Positions 1 through 8,995 of a stretch of 64,000 bases of DNA are shown here, piece by piece. The stretch comes from Microlunatus parietis (GTDB lineage: Bacteria; Actinomycetota; Actinomycetes; Propionibacteriales; Propionibacteriaceae). A program made the position numbers and the translations under genes. The notes beneath the pieces are model-generated. The model was not told where the DNA came from and did no database searches. It saw only the letters and a list, made by a program, of their open reading frames with translations. Position 1 is the first letter of the stretch. Every line of letters starts with the position of its first letter. Location: positions 1,426,001-1,490,000 of the forward strand of contig NZ_JACCBU010000001.1 of the NCBI RefSeq assembly GCF_013407955.1, in the 5' to 3' direction.

Positions 1-456
1 GACGAGACCGACTGGACCACCGGCCGCCGCCGCTACGAGGGGTATCGCAGTGCCCTGCAGGCGGCCGGACTGAAGCCGAACGATGCCGACGTGGTCGCCT
101 CGGGCTGGGACGCCACGGCGGCGAGCGAGGCCACCCGGGCCCTGCTCCGGCGCCGGCGACCGCCGACCGCGATCTTCGCCGCGAACAACCTGCTCGCCGA
201 GGGCGCCTGGCGGGCGGTGCACGAGGCCGGCCTGCGGGTGCCGCGGGACCTCTCGCTGATCGGCTTCGACGACGCGCCGTGGATGACCCTGGTCCAGCCG
301 GCCGTGAGCACCGTGGTGCAGAACGCGATCGCGCTCGGCGAGGCCGCGGTGAGCCGGGTCGTGCACCGGATCGGCCGGCCGACCGAACCACGCCAGGAGG
401 TCGTCCTCGGCGCCGAGTTGCAGCTGCGCGGCAGCACCGCCCGGGCTCCTCGTTGA
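1..456 (+). CDS. LacI-family transcriptional regulator, C-terminal part (5' end outside window)
   Basis: Frame 1 is open from the first base to a TGA at 454-456, so this is the last 151 residues of a repressor whose DNA-binding domain lies upstream. The visible part is the periplasmic-binding-protein-like effector domain: TGRRRYEGY, then PTAIFAANN, then VPRDLSLIGFDD, which are typical of the LacI/GalR C-terminal lobe. The gene ends 124 bp before a GH38 mannosidase, and a LacI-type palindrome lies in the gap, so it probably senses a mannoside or its breakdown product and represses the mannosidase and the sugar importer at 4.2-7.4 kb. The ligand is inferred only from context. Confidence 0.9.
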   Translation, partial: DETDWTTGRRRYEGYRSALQAAGLKPNDADVVASGWDATAASEATRALLRRRRPPTAIFAANNLLAEGAWRAVHEAGLRVPRDLSLIGFDDAPWMTLVQPAVSTVVQNAIALGEAAVSRVVHRIGRPTEPRQEVVLGAELQLRGSTARAPR

Positions 457-502
457 TCATGCTTGACACCGCCGGAACGGCTCGGGTTGACTGGTCAATC
501 CG

Positions 503-516
503 TGGGAACGATCCCA
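503..516. promoter_or_regulatory. LacI-type operator upstream of the mannosidase
   Basis: TGGGAACGATCCCA is a near-perfect palindrome with a central CG, the usual form of LacI-family operators. It lies 64 bp before the chosen mannosidase start. A copy with 12 of 14 identical bases lies at 7563-7576 upstream of the sugar-binding protein gene, which suggests shared control by one repressor. Confidence 0.65.
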
Positions 517-580
517 GAAGATCATCCCGAATCCGGTACGGACCGGCGTGCCCGGGGCCGCCGGGGAGGAGCCGACCCGC

Positions 581-3325
581 ATGACCGAACGTCCGCCGCT
601 CTCCAACGCACCCTCCGGGGATCAGCCACGGGACCGGCCGCCGACTCCGCAGCCGCTGGCCACGCCGGACCGGACCCTGCACCTGATCGGCAACTCCCAT
701 CTCGATCCGGTCTGGCTGTGGCCGTGGCAGGAGGGCTACCAAGAGGCCCGGGCCACGTTCTGGTCGGCGATCCACCGGATGGAGGAGTTCGACGACTTCG
801 TCTACACCTGTGATCAGATCGTACTGCTGGACTGGGTCCGCGAGGTCGATCCGGTGCTGTTCGGCAAGATCACCGAACGGGTCGCCGAGGGCCGCTGGGT
901 CAACGTCGGCGGCTGGTGGGTCGAGCCGGACTGCAACATGCCGATGGGCGAGTCGTTCGTCCGGCAGGGCCTGTACGGGCAGCGTTTCCTGATCGAACAC
1001 TTCGGGCTCCCCGCCACCGTCGGGATGAACGTCGACCCGTTCGGCCACGCCGCGTCGCTGCCGGCGATCCTGCGCGGCCAGGGGATGTCGGCGTACACGT
1101 TCCTGAGGCCGGGCCCGCACGAGGCCGACCTGTTCGACACGCCGTTCTGGTGGACCGCTCCGGACGGCTCGACGGTGCTCGCCTGCCGGATCCCGTACGA
1201 GTACTGCTCGCCGCCCGGCGACGTGTCCGGCCAGACGGAGAAGGCGCTCGGCCAGGTCGACCGCGGGTTCGATCCGCTGATGGTGTTCTACGGCGTCGGC
1301 AACCACGGCGGCGGACCGACCCGGGCCAACATCTCCTCGATCGAGCGCTACCACCGGATGGGCACCTTCGGGAGGTTGCTGATGAGTTCGCCTGACCGCT
1401 ACTTCGACGAGGTGCGGGCCCGGCTCGAGGCGGAGCCGGACCTCGAGCTGCCGGTCCGCCGGGGCGACCTGCAGCACCACGCGCCGGGCTGCTACTCCGC
1501 GCACAGCGGGATCAAGCAGTGGCAGCGCCGGGCCCAGCATGCGGTGCTGACCGCGGAGCGCTGGGCGATCGCCGGCGACCTGCTCGGCCGGGCCGGCAAC
1601 CCCGCGCTCGCCGATCCGCGCGACGACCTGACCCGGGCCTGGCAGCAGGTGCTGTTCAACCAGTTCCACGACGTGCTACCCGGTTCGGCGATCGAGTCGG
1701 CCTACGACGACGCCCGTGATCAACTCGGCGAGGCGGTCGCGATCTCGAAGCGGATCATCACCCGGGTGCACAACGCGCTGGCCCGCCAGGTCGACGTACC
1801 GCTGGTCGAGGGCACCCAGCCGGTGCTGATCTTCAATCCCCATCCCTGGCCGGTCCGGACCCTGGTGGAGATCAACTACGGAGTCCAGCCGCTCGGCGTC
1901 CACGTCGTCGACCACGAGGAGCGGACGGTGCCGTCGCAACGGGTGCAGTCGGTCTCCACGACCAGTGACCGGTCCCGCGGTGCCGTGGTGTTCAGCGCCG
2001 ACCTGCCCGCCTTCGGGTACGCGCTGCACTCGCTCCGGCCCGGTCCCGAGAATCCCGCCTTCGAGCCGGTACGGGTTCGCGAGCCGGACGGGTCGACCGG
2101 CTGGGTGATCGAGAACGCCCGGCTCCGGGCCGTGATCGATCCGGCGACCGGCTGGCTCAGTTCCCTGCTGGACAAGGAATCCGGGCTCGATCCGGTGGCC
2201 GGCGCTACGGGTGCGCACCTGCAGGTGTGCGAGGACCCGACCGACACCTGGGGGCACCGGGTGGTCTCCTACGCGTGGCCCGGTGCGGAACCGACGCTGA
2301 CCGCGATCAAGGTCCGTGAGGACGGCTCGGTGCGGGCCCGGCTCCGGGTCGAACGAACCTACGACCGGTCGGTGATCATCGAGGAGTTCGTGCTGGGTCA
2401 CGCCGATGATCAGCTCCGGGTCGACGTCGAGATCGACTGGCGCCAGCAGGCCCAACTGATGAAGCTGCGGGTGCCGGTCGCGCTGACCGACCCGCGGCCC
2501 CGTTACGAGATCCCGTTCGCCACCTTGGAACGCGAGTTGAACGGCGCCGAGGACCCCGCCCAGAGCTGGGTCGACCTGACCGGGCGGCTGGGCCGCGGCC
2601 GGAACGCCCGGGCCGCCGGCCTGACGGTGATCAACAACGCCAAGCACGGCTACGACGCCTCCCCCGCCGACGGCGAGACGTCCGCCAGCCTCGGCATCAC
2701 CGCGGTCCGCAGCGCCGTCTACTCCTGGCACGATCCGCGGCTGATCGGGGAGGGCGAGATCCACCGCTTCCAGGATCAGGGCGCGCAGCGGTTCAGTCTG
2801 GCTCTGGTGCCGCACGCCGGTGACTGGCGTTCGGTCGCGGCGACCCGGCGGGCGGCGGAACTCGGCCAGCCGGTCCGGGCGATGCTGGAGAGCTTCCACG
2901 CCGGTCCGCTGCCGCGCCGGCTGAGCCTGGCCGACGCCGCCGGACCGGTCATGATCACCGCGATCAAGGGCACCGAGGACGACGGCGACGACGGGCCGGA
3001 CCTGATCGTCCGCGCGGTGGAGACCACCGGCGAGCCGGCCGAGGTCGCGCTCCGGTTGCCGGTCGCCGGCCGGGAGATCACGGCCACCTTCGCCCCGTAC
3101 CAGCTTCGGACGTTCCGGGTGCCGCGATCGCCGCGCCGCCGGGTCACCGAGGTCGACCTGATCGAACGGCCGCTGGAGGATCCCGGCGTGTTCGAGACGA
3201 AGCGCGGCACTCCCCCGCCCGAGTTCACCACCGAGGGATTGATCATGGGCCCGGACCGCAGCGGCACCGACGAACGCCCCGCCGCCCAGACCCAGGCCCC
3301 GGCGATGATCAAGCGCGCCACCTGA
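581..3325 (+). CDS. Alpha-mannosidase, glycoside hydrolase family 38
   Basis: A 914-residue cytoplasmic GH38 enzyme (no signal peptide) that releases alpha-mannose from short mannosides. HLIGNSHLDPVW gives the HxD zinc site (His40, Asp42), and GMNVDPFGH carries the likely nucleophile Asp152 that also binds zinc. NQFHDVLPG in the middle and the long beta-rich C-terminus match bacterial GH38 proteins. The ATG at 581 is chosen because GGGGAGGAG ends 9 nt before it; an in-frame ATG at 548 lacks a ribosome site. The gene sits downstream of a LacI gene and operator, and a sugar ABC importer follows on the other strand, so it most likely processes imported mannosides. Confidence 0.92.
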   Translation: MTERPPLSNAPSGDQPRDRPPTPQPLATPDRTLHLIGNSHLDPVWLWPWQEGYQEARATFWSAIHRMEEFDDFVYTCDQIVLLDWVREVDPVLFGKITERVAEGRWVNVGGWWVEPDCNMPMGESFVRQGLYGQRFLIEHFGLPATVGMNVDPFGHAASLPAILRGQGMSAYTFLRPGPHEADLFDTPFWWTAPDGSTVLACRIPYEYCSPPGDVSGQTEKALGQVDRGFDPLMVFYGVGNHGGGPTRANISSIERYHRMGTFGRLLMSSPDRYFDEVRARLEAEPDLELPVRRGDLQHHAPGCYSAHSGIKQWQRRAQHAVLTAERWAIAGDLLGRAGNPALADPRDDLTRAWQQVLFNQFHDVLPGSAIESAYDDARDQLGEAVAISKRIITRVHNALARQVDVPLVEGTQPVLIFNPHPWPVRTLVEINYGVQPLGVHVVDHEERTVPSQRVQSVSTTSDRSRGAVVFSADLPAFGYALHSLRPGPENPAFEPVRVREPDGSTGWVIENARLRAVIDPATGWLSSLLDKESGLDPVAGATGAHLQVCEDPTDTWGHRVVSYAWPGAEPTLTAIKVREDGSVRARLRVERTYDRSVIIEEFVLGHADDQLRVDVEIDWRQQAQLMKLRVPVALTDPRPRYEIPFATLERELNGAEDPAQSWVDLTGRLGRGRNARAAGLTVINNAKHGYDASPADGETSASLGITAVRSAVYSWHDPRLIGEGEIHRFQDQGAQRFSLALVPHAGDWRSVAATRRAAELGQPVRAMLESFHAGPLPRRLSLADAAGPVMITAIKGTEDDGDDGPDLIVRAVETTGEPAEVALRLPVAGREITATFAPYQLRTFRVPRSPRRRVTEVDLIERPLEDPGVFETKRGTPPPEFTTEGLIMGPDRSGTDERPAAQTQAPAMIKRAT

Positions 3326-3344
3326 CCGCTGCCGCGACAGCGGT
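3325..3344. terminator. Hairpin between convergent genes
   Basis: ACCGCTG at 3325-3331 pairs perfectly with CAGCGGT at 3338-3344 around a 6-nt loop, starting at the last base of the mannosidase stop codon. There is no T-run, as is common in high-GC actinobacteria. It may stop transcription from both sides. Confidence 0.45.
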
Positions 3345-3391
3345 CTCGATCGTTCGAACCACTCCAGAGGCGGATAGGGTCCGGGCCGGGC

Positions 3392-3982
3392 TCAACGGCT
3401 CACGACGCGATAACGCAGGTGCAGCACGTCGGCCCCCTCGGTCGCGCTGACAAGTTCCAGGTTGCGCGCCCGGTGCCCCTGGTCGTCGAACAGCCGGCGG
3501 CCTCGGCCGAGGATGATCGGAACGAGATGGATGACCAGTTCGTCGACCAGGCCGGCGTCCAGCAGGGCCCGGGCGGCCGAGCCTCCGTGCAGCAGGACGT
3601 TGCGGTCGCCGGCGGCTTCCTTGGCCTGCGCGACGGCCGACTCGAGCTCGGTGACGTAGCGGGCGTGGCCCGGCGCGGGCTGGTCGGGAAGCTGACGGGT
3701 GAGGACGAAGACGGGCACGCCGTCATGGTGATCACCGCCCCAGCCGCCGGCCAGCTCGAAGGTGCGCCGCCCCGTGATCACGGCGCCGGTCTGCATCATC
3801 TCGTCGAACACCTCGGCGTTCACGCCGACCCCTGGCCGGTGCGACCCGGGGCTGATCCCGCCGTCGCTCAGCCAGGCGTGCAACGCCTCGCCGTTGACGC
3901 CCAGGCCCCGTCCGGGCCCGTCGTCGTGACCGGAGATCATGCCGTCGAACGACATGGACATGTACAACACGACCTTGTTCAT
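3392..3982 (-). CDS. Dihydrofolate reductase-like / RibD C-terminal domain protein
   Basis: 196 residues of the RibD_C fold. The start MSFDGMISGHDDGP, the central TGRRTFELAGGW and the end LVPIILGRGRRLFD are the family signatures and bind NADPH. Proteins of this group are called dihydrofolate reductase family in actinobacteria, but most have no proven folate role, so the substrate is unknown. The ATG at 3982 follows AGGAG by 5 nt. A clear paralogue lies at 41364-41945 in the accessory region. It lies between the mannosidase and the importer on the importer strand, 178 bp after its last permease gene, without an obvious functional link. Confidence 0.85.
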   Translation of the reverse strand: MNKVVLYMSMSFDGMISGHDDGPGRGLGVNGEALHAWLSDGGISPGSHRPGVGVNAEVFDEMMQTGAVITGRRTFELAGGWGGDHHDGVPVFVLTRQLPDQPAPGHARYVTELESAVAQAKEAAGDRNVLLHGGSAARALLDAGLVDELVIHLVPIILGRGRRLFDDQGHRARNLELVSATEGADVLHLRYRVVSR

Positions 3983-4160
3983 CGCTACTCCTCGATTCTG
4001 CGGGCCCGGGCCTTACTGCCGCGCGCTCACAGCCCGTACGGAGCCAGCCGAGCGCTTTCGACACTTCGCGGGAAGATCACCGGCGCGTACGTGCGGCCTG
4101 CCGAGGTTTGCGTCACCGGACACCGCTGGACCACATGGTCGACTCGGGTCCGGCGGTCGG

Positions 4161-5015
4161 TCAGCCCTTCAGGCCGGTCGAGGCGATGCCCTGGATGAAG
4201 TACTTCTGGGCGAACGCGAAGATGATCAAGAGCGGCAGTGTGACCACCAGGGAGGCGACCATGACGAACTGGTAGTCGCCGTGCCCGCCGGCGGTCGGTG
4301 AGTACTTCGTCATCGCGTAGGCGATGCCGAGCGGCACCGTGAAGTCCTCGATCCGGCCGAAGTTGAGGTAGATCAGCGGGCCGGTGAAGTTCTGCCAGGA
4401 GGCCTGGAACTCGAACAGGAAGACGATCAGGGCCGACGGCAGCGCCAGCGGGAACGCGATCCGGCGGAACAGGCCGAAGTAGCTGCAGCCGTCCACCCGC
4501 GCCGCCTCGAACAGGTCGCGCGGCAGCGACAGGTAGAACTGGCGCATCAGGAAGATGTAGAACGCCGACCCGAACAGCGTCGCGCCCCAGAGCGGGACGT
4601 TGCTGCCGAGGAAGCCCAGATACTTCCAGATCAGGTAGTTCGGGATCAGGGTGACCGCACCGGGCAGCATCATCGAGGCGAGCAGCAGCCGGAACAGGAC
4701 GGTCCGGCCCGGGAACCGGAAGTACGCGAAGCCGAACGCGATCATGGAACTGGACAGGGTGACCAGGGTCGCCGCCAGGCCGGCGATGATGATCGAGTTC
4801 AGCACCCAGTTGATCAGCGGGAGTTCCTGCCAGACCTGGACGTAGTTGCCCCAGACGACGGTGTCCGGGATCAGCTTGTTGTCGAACACCTCGCCCCGCG
4901 GCTTCAGGCTGGCCGCGACCAGCCAGGCAAACGGATAGAGGAAGACGCAGGCGAAGCCGATCATCAGCACCCAGCGCACGACCTGGCCGATCACCTTCCG
5001 CGGCGGCGCCGTCAT
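4161..5015 (-). CDS. Carbohydrate ABC transporter permease, MalG type
   Basis: 284 residues with about six membrane helices, starting with one at residues 11-32. The conserved EAA loop reads LFEAARVDGCSYFGLFRRI before FPLALPS and would contact the ATPase. The ATG at 5013-5015 overlaps the TGA of the partner permease (ATGA), so the two are translationally coupled. It is the third gene of the operon binding protein, MalF-like, MalG-like. No ATPase gene is present, as is usual for CUT1 importers that share an MsiK-type ATPase encoded elsewhere. Confidence 0.93.
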   Translation of the reverse strand: MTAPPRKVIGQVVRWVLMIGFACVFLYPFAWLVAASLKPRGEVFDNKLIPDTVVWGNYVQVWQELPLINWVLNSIIIAGLAATLVTLSSSMIAFGFAYFRFPGRTVLFRLLLASMMLPGAVTLIPNYLIWKYLGFLGSNVPLWGATLFGSAFYIFLMRQFYLSLPRDLFEAARVDGCSYFGLFRRIAFPLALPSALIVFLFEFQASWQNFTGPLIYLNFGRIEDFTVPLGIAYAMTKYSPTAGGHGDYQFVMVASLVVTLPLLIIFAFAQKYFIQGIASTGLKG

Positions 5016-5932
5016 TTCCGCTCGCCGCCCTCGTAGTAGACCAGTTTGTCGCCGATCTTGATCTGCACCGCGGTGATCCCCAGGATGATCACGAACAGCA
5101 GCCACGCCATCGCCGCGGCCAGGCCGAAGTTGAACTGCTGGAACGCCGCCTGGTAGAGGTACACGCCGAAGAACAGGGCCGCGTCCGGGGCGTTGCTGTT
5201 GCCGTCGCGGTAGAACAGCAGATACGCCTGGTCAAAGATCTGCAGCGAGGCGATCGTGTTGACGATCACCAGGAAGAACAGGGTCGGCGAGATCAGCGGC
5301 AGGGTGATCCGCCAGAACTGGCTCCACTTCGGCGCACCGTCCGTCTCGGCCGCCTCGTACAGCTCGCGGGGCACGTTCTGCAGCGCCGCGAGCAAGATCA
5401 CCATCGACCCGGCCACGCTCCACAGGCCCATGATCACGATCGACGGCTTGACCCAGGCCGGGTCGACCAGCCACTGCGGGCCGGGGATCCCGAACAGGCC
5501 GAGGAACCAGTTGATCGCGCCGGTGTTGCCGTTGAGCAGCAGCAGGAAGACCGAGGCCGTCGCCACCGCCGGCGTCATCTTCGGCAGGTAGTAGATCACC
5601 CGGAAGAAGCCGGCGCCGCGGGTCGCGCCCTGCAGCAGCAGCGCCAGCACCAGGGCCAGCGCAAGCTCGAGCGGGACCGCCAGGATCGCGTACACGAAGG
5701 TGTTGGACAGCGAGGTCAGCACCTTCGGGTCGTCGACCAGCAGCCGGTAGTTGTCGATCCCGACCGGGATGATCACGTCGGTGGACAGGTCGTAGTCGGT
5801 GAACGACAGCCCGAAGCTGTACGTCATCGAGATCACCGTGAACAACCCGAACCCGACGATCCACGGCAGGATGAACAGATAGCCGGCCAACGCCTCCCGC
5901 TTGTTGTACGGCTCCTTCACCCGGGCAGCCAT
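5012..5932 (-). CDS. Carbohydrate ABC transporter permease, MalF type
   Basis: 306-residue inner-membrane subunit of a CUT1 sugar importer. The first helix (GYLFILPWIVGFGLF) is followed by five more, and the EAA loop reads LYEAAETDGAPKWSQFWRI then TLPLISPT. It lies 42 bp after the solute-binding protein gene and overlaps the next permease by 4 nt, so the three genes form one operon. Context with GH38 and LacI suggests import of a mannose-containing oligosaccharide; this is inference. Confidence 0.93.
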   Translation of the reverse strand: MAARVKEPYNKREALAGYLFILPWIVGFGLFTVISMTYSFGLSFTDYDLSTDVIIPVGIDNYRLLVDDPKVLTSLSNTFVYAILAVPLELALALVLALLLQGATRGAGFFRVIYYLPKMTPAVATASVFLLLLNGNTGAINWFLGLFGIPGPQWLVDPAWVKPSIVIMGLWSVAGSMVILLAALQNVPRELYEAAETDGAPKWSQFWRITLPLISPTLFFLVIVNTIASLQIFDQAYLLFYRDGNSNAPDAALFFGVYLYQAAFQQFNFGLAAAMAWLLFVIILGITAVQIKIGDKLVYYEGGERK

Positions 5933-5974
5933 CGGTCCCCTTCCGCCTCGTGGTCGGTCTCGGCGCGCGGGTGG

Positions 5975-7351
5975 CTACTTGGTGGCCTGTTCCCAGGCGC
6001 GCAGCGAGGACTCCTGCGCGTCCGCCAGGGCCTGCTCCGGCGTCTTCTCGCCGGTCAGCGCGACGGTGACCGCGTTGGTGAGGTCCTGCTGCACGGTCTG
6101 CCCGACCGGCGAGGAGCCGCTGGTGACCGGCTTGGCCAGCACCGAGTAGTAGGTCTCGATGACCTGGTCGAACTCGGCGTTGCCGGTCGGCTTCACGTAC
6201 TTGTCCTTGATCTGCTGATCGGCCACGGGCGAGCCGGTCATCAGGCCGGTGAACAGCTTCTTGTTCTTCTCGACCGTTTCGATCCGGGCATCGGCGGCGG
6301 CCATCCAGGCCTCGCTCGAGGTCGCCTTGATCGCCCAGGCACAGGCGGCCGACGGGTTCTTGCCGGACTTCGGGATCGCGAACGAGGTGCCGCCGGCCAT
6401 CGCGATCGGCTCGCCGGCGGAGTTCTTGATCGGTACGGCCTCGAGGGACACCTTGTCCTTGGTGTCGGCCAGTACGTTGGGGTACCACTGGGCCCAGGTC
6501 TGGACCGCGACCTGGTCCTTCACGTACTGGTTGCCGGCGCCGAAGACGTCCATCGAGTCCTTGAAGCTCTTCACCTTCGGGTAGCCGCCCTGGGCGTCCA
6601 TCAGCTGCTTCATCCAGGTCAGGGCGGCGACGTTCTCCGGCCGGTCCAGGGTCGGCTTGCCCTGCTCGTCGTACGCGGCGCCGCCGAACACCGTGAACCA
6701 CATCGCCGAGGAACCGGGCAGGTCGGCGTCGAAGCCGATCACGGTCGGCTTGCCGCCCTTCTCCTGGTACAGCTTCTTCGCCGTCGCGACGATCGCGTCC
6801 GGCTTGGACGTGTCCAGGTCGGCCGCGGTCACCCCCGCCTGGCCCAGCACCCGCTTGTTGGCCAGCAGGGCGTTGGCCTGGAAGAACTGCGGGATGCCGA
6901 AGATCTTGCCGTCGTAGCTGACGTCGTCGACCACCGACGGGTAGTACTGTTCCCGCGGCTTGACCCCGAACGCCTCGTAGCACTGGTCCAGCGGGATGAT
7001 CAGATCCTTGCTGGCCAGGGTGGCCACGATCGCCCGGTCGGTCTGGATCAGGTCGGGCGTCTGCCCGGACGCCGCCTGCGCGGCGAACTTCTGCGCATCG
7101 AAATTGGTCTTGTCCATGGTGACCGTGACGCCGCTCAACTGGGCCGCCGCGTAGTCGGCCCGCGACTGTCCCACCTCGTCCGCGGGATTGAACCCGCTCG
7201 TCCGCAGCGCGCCGGACACCTCCGTACTGAACGGGTTGGCCGGGGCACTGCCCGTCGGCTCCCGGGATCCGATGGACGGGCCGTTGCACCCGGCCACACC
7301 CAGGGTCAGTACCGCCGCGGCGGCGATCCACCGCACTCTTGCTCGGGTCAT
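5975..7351 (-). CDS. Extracellular sugar-binding lipoprotein of the ABC importer
   Basis: 458 residues. The ATG at 7351 is preceded by GGGGAGGAAGG; an open upstream extension has no ribosome site. Residues 1-22 form a lipoprotein signal with Arg residues, a hydrophobic core and the lipobox VAGC (Cys22), so the protein is anchored outside the membrane. The body has the SBP_bac family 1 pattern, including the AGGTSFAIPKSGKNP segment and the AWAIKATS helix. It starts the importer operon and an operator-like site lies 212 bp upstream. Confidence 0.92.
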   Translation of the reverse strand: MTRARVRWIAAAAVLTLGVAGCNGPSIGSREPTGSAPANPFSTEVSGALRTSGFNPADEVGQSRADYAAAQLSGVTVTMDKTNFDAQKFAAQAASGQTPDLIQTDRAIVATLASKDLIIPLDQCYEAFGVKPREQYYPSVVDDVSYDGKIFGIPQFFQANALLANKRVLGQAGVTAADLDTSKPDAIVATAKKLYQEKGGKPTVIGFDADLPGSSAMWFTVFGGAAYDEQGKPTLDRPENVAALTWMKQLMDAQGGYPKVKSFKDSMDVFGAGNQYVKDQVAVQTWAQWYPNVLADTKDKVSLEAVPIKNSAGEPIAMAGGTSFAIPKSGKNPSAACAWAIKATSSEAWMAAADARIETVEKNKKLFTGLMTGSPVADQQIKDKYVKPTGNAEFDQVIETYYSVLAKPVTSGSSPVGQTVQQDLTNAVTVALTGEKTPEQALADAQESSLRAWEQATK

Positions 7352-7725
7352 CTTCGACCTTCCTCCCCAACTCGCCGGGATTCCGGTCCCGACTACGAGC
7401 AGATCTGCAACCGATCCCACATTACGGGCCGTCCATCGCCCCGATGGCCGAAGCCGTCCGCGCCTCCATCCACCGGCGGTAGGTCCTCGAATCCGCCCCA
7501 TCCGTCGGCCGTGAGGCGCCGGAGCAGGTCACATCGTCCCGTGGCCAGTGAGCCTAAGACTCTGGGAACGATTTCACAATCCCTTCCAGGAGACGACACG
7601 GTAACCCTTGTGTGACGGCGCCCCGTTCGAGCTCGGCATCGCCGCAGCGAGGCCCGGCGGGGCGCCGCCGGACGATCACCCGGGGCCTGGTCAGGTCGCC
7701 GATCAGCCACCCGCCGTACCCGTGA
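7352..7725. other. Intergenic regulatory stretch, no gene
   Basis: 374 bp between the binding-protein start and the end of the PfpI gene. Open frames here have no ribosome site or family resemblance. It holds the LacI-type site at 7563-7576. I see no convincing -35/-10 pair for the importer operon. Confidence 0.6.
7563..7576. promoter_or_regulatory. Second LacI-type operator, upstream of the sugar importer
   Basis: TGGGAACGATTTCA matches the mannosidase operator at 503-516 in 12 of 14 positions. The left half is identical and the right half is degenerate. It lies 211 bp before the importer start, so it may act in a long leader or overlap a distant promoter. Confidence 0.5.
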
Positions 7726-8307
7726 TCATTCGGCCGGCACAGCACCGGTCGGGACCCGATGCCGCCCCTCGGCGAACTCCTCGATGATCTTGGCGCAGAA
7801 GGCGGGCAGGTCGTCCGGGGAGCGACTGGTCACCAGGCCCCGGTCGGTGACCACCTCACGATCCACCACCTCGGCGCCCGCGTTGCGGAGATCGGTCCGG
7901 ATGCTCGGATAGCCGGTGACGGTCCGGCCGGCCAGCACCCCGGCCTCCACCAGCGTCCACGGCCCGTGGCAGATCGCGCCGATCGGCTTGCCGGCGTCGG
8001 CGAACGCCCGGACGAAGGCCACCGCGTGCGGATCGGCCCGCAGCCGGTCCGGGTTGATCGTTCCGCCGGGCAGGATCAGCGCGTCGAAATCCTCGGCAGC
8101 GACGTTGACCACCGCCGCCTCCACCGGGAACCGGTCGCCCGGATCCAGGTCGCCGTTCATCGCCTGGATCTCGTCGTCCTTGATCGACACCAGGGTCGCG
8201 ATCGCCCCGGCTTCCTCGACGGCCTTGCGCGGCTCCTCGTACTCGACCTGTTCCATCCCGTCGGTGGCCAGGATCGCGATCTTGCGGTCTCGCAGTTCGT
8301 CGGTCAC
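7726..8307 (-). CDS. PfpI/DJ-1 family protein (general stress protein 18 type)
   Basis: 193 residues of the type-1 glutamine amidotransferase-like PfpI fold. AICHGPW gives the nucleophile elbow Cys113-His114, and the acidic VEYEEP segment near residue 22 supplies the partner Glu. Such proteins act as stress-induced deglycase, chaperone or protease-like proteins; the activity here is not determined. The GTG at 8307 follows GAGGAGAAG; no closer ATG exists. It is divergent from the CBS gene, and both upstream regions hold GGGTAC elements of stress-promoter type. Confidence 0.88.
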   Translation of the reverse strand: MTDELRDRKIAILATDGMEQVEYEEPRKAVEEAGAIATLVSIKDDEIQAMNGDLDPGDRFPVEAAVVNVAAEDFDALILPGGTINPDRLRADPHAVAFVRAFADAGKPIGAICHGPWTLVEAGVLAGRTVTGYPSIRTDLRNAGAEVVDREVVTDRGLVTSRSPDDLPAFCAKIIEEFAEGRHRVPTGAVPAE

Positions 8308-8342
8308 GGTCTTCTCCTCGTTCGACTTCCGGTACCGGGCAG

Positions 8343-8367
8343 GTACCCGGGTGGACGCCGTCCAATC
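8343..8367 (-). promoter_or_regulatory. Possible SigB/SigF-type promoter of the PfpI gene
   Basis: On the minus strand GATT (8364-8367), 15 nt, then GGGTAC (8343-8348). The -35 differs from GTTT in one base. It is divergent from the better match at 8374-8399. Confidence 0.4.
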
Positions 8368-8373
8368 GCCGTC

Positions 8374-8399
8374 GTTTGGCCGGCCCGGCCGAGGGGTAC
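8374..8399 (+). promoter_or_regulatory. SigB/SigF-type promoter of the CBS gene
   Basis: GTTT (8374-8377), 16 nt, GGGTAC (8394-8399). This matches the GTTT-N15-17-GGGTAT pattern of actinobacterial general-stress sigma factors. The CBS gene starts 37 nt downstream. Confidence 0.65.
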
Positions 8400-8436
8400 G
8401 GGGCGAGCACCAGCCGCGATCCTGGAGGAGATCCCG

Positions 8437-8877
8437 ATGCTCGCTGTTCGAGAACTGATGACGCCCGAGGCTCGCTGCGTCGGCGAGGACGAATCGCTGT
8501 CGGAAGCCGCGCGCCTGATGCGCGACCTCGGCGTGGGATCGCTGCCGATCTGTGGCACCGACAACCGGCTCAAGGGCATGGTGACGGACCGCGACATCGT
8601 GGTCCGCTGCGTGGCCGAGGGCTCCGACCCGGCGACCATGAAGGCCGGCGACCTGGCTCGCGGCGAGCCGGTCACCGTCGACGCCGACGCGCCGGCCGAG
8701 GAGGCGCTGCGCACCATGGCGCAGCATCTGGTCCGCCGGCTGCCGGTGCTGTCCGGGCGTGACCTGGTCGGGATGGTGGCCCAGGCCGACGTGGCGCGCG
8801 CGCTGCCGCCGGACCTGGTCGGCCGCTGCCTCGCGGACGTGTCCACCACGCGGGAGCCGGACACGGCCCAGGCCTGA
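8437..8877 (+). CDS. Two-CBS-domain protein, Hrp1 (Rv2626c)-like
   Basis: 146 residues made of two CBS domains (about residues 1-60 and 68-125), which usually bind adenine nucleotides and sense energy state. Cys14 and Cys39 sit exactly where mycobacterial hypoxic response protein 1 has its disulfide, and the LMTP and VTDRDIV motifs agree. The ATG at 8437 follows GGAGGAG by 7 nt. A strong stress-type promoter lies upstream. In mycobacteria the homologue belongs to the dormancy regulon, and other genes of that kind (baeRF2 at 22.1 kb) occur in this island. Confidence 0.9.
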   Translation: MLAVRELMTPEARCVGEDESLSEAARLMRDLGVGSLPICGTDNRLKGMVTDRDIVVRCVAEGSDPATMKAGDLARGEPVTVDADAPAEEALRTMAQHLVRRLPVLSGRDLVGMVAQADVARALPPDLVGRCLADVSTTREPDTAQA

Positions 8878-8995
8878 TTCTCGAGTTCGTCTGGTGATCC
8901 GGGCCGCGATGCGGGAAGATGCCCACACCGCATCCGGTCCGGTTCTCGCATGCCTGGACCCGCCGGCGGTCGACGAACTCATCAAGGAGGGCAGG

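Noticed and set aside
5232..7370. A 712-residue open frame overlapping the ABC importer genes in another frame
   Set aside because: Its composition is Arg/Gly-rich as expected of a frame shadow, while the importer frames carry clear family motifs.
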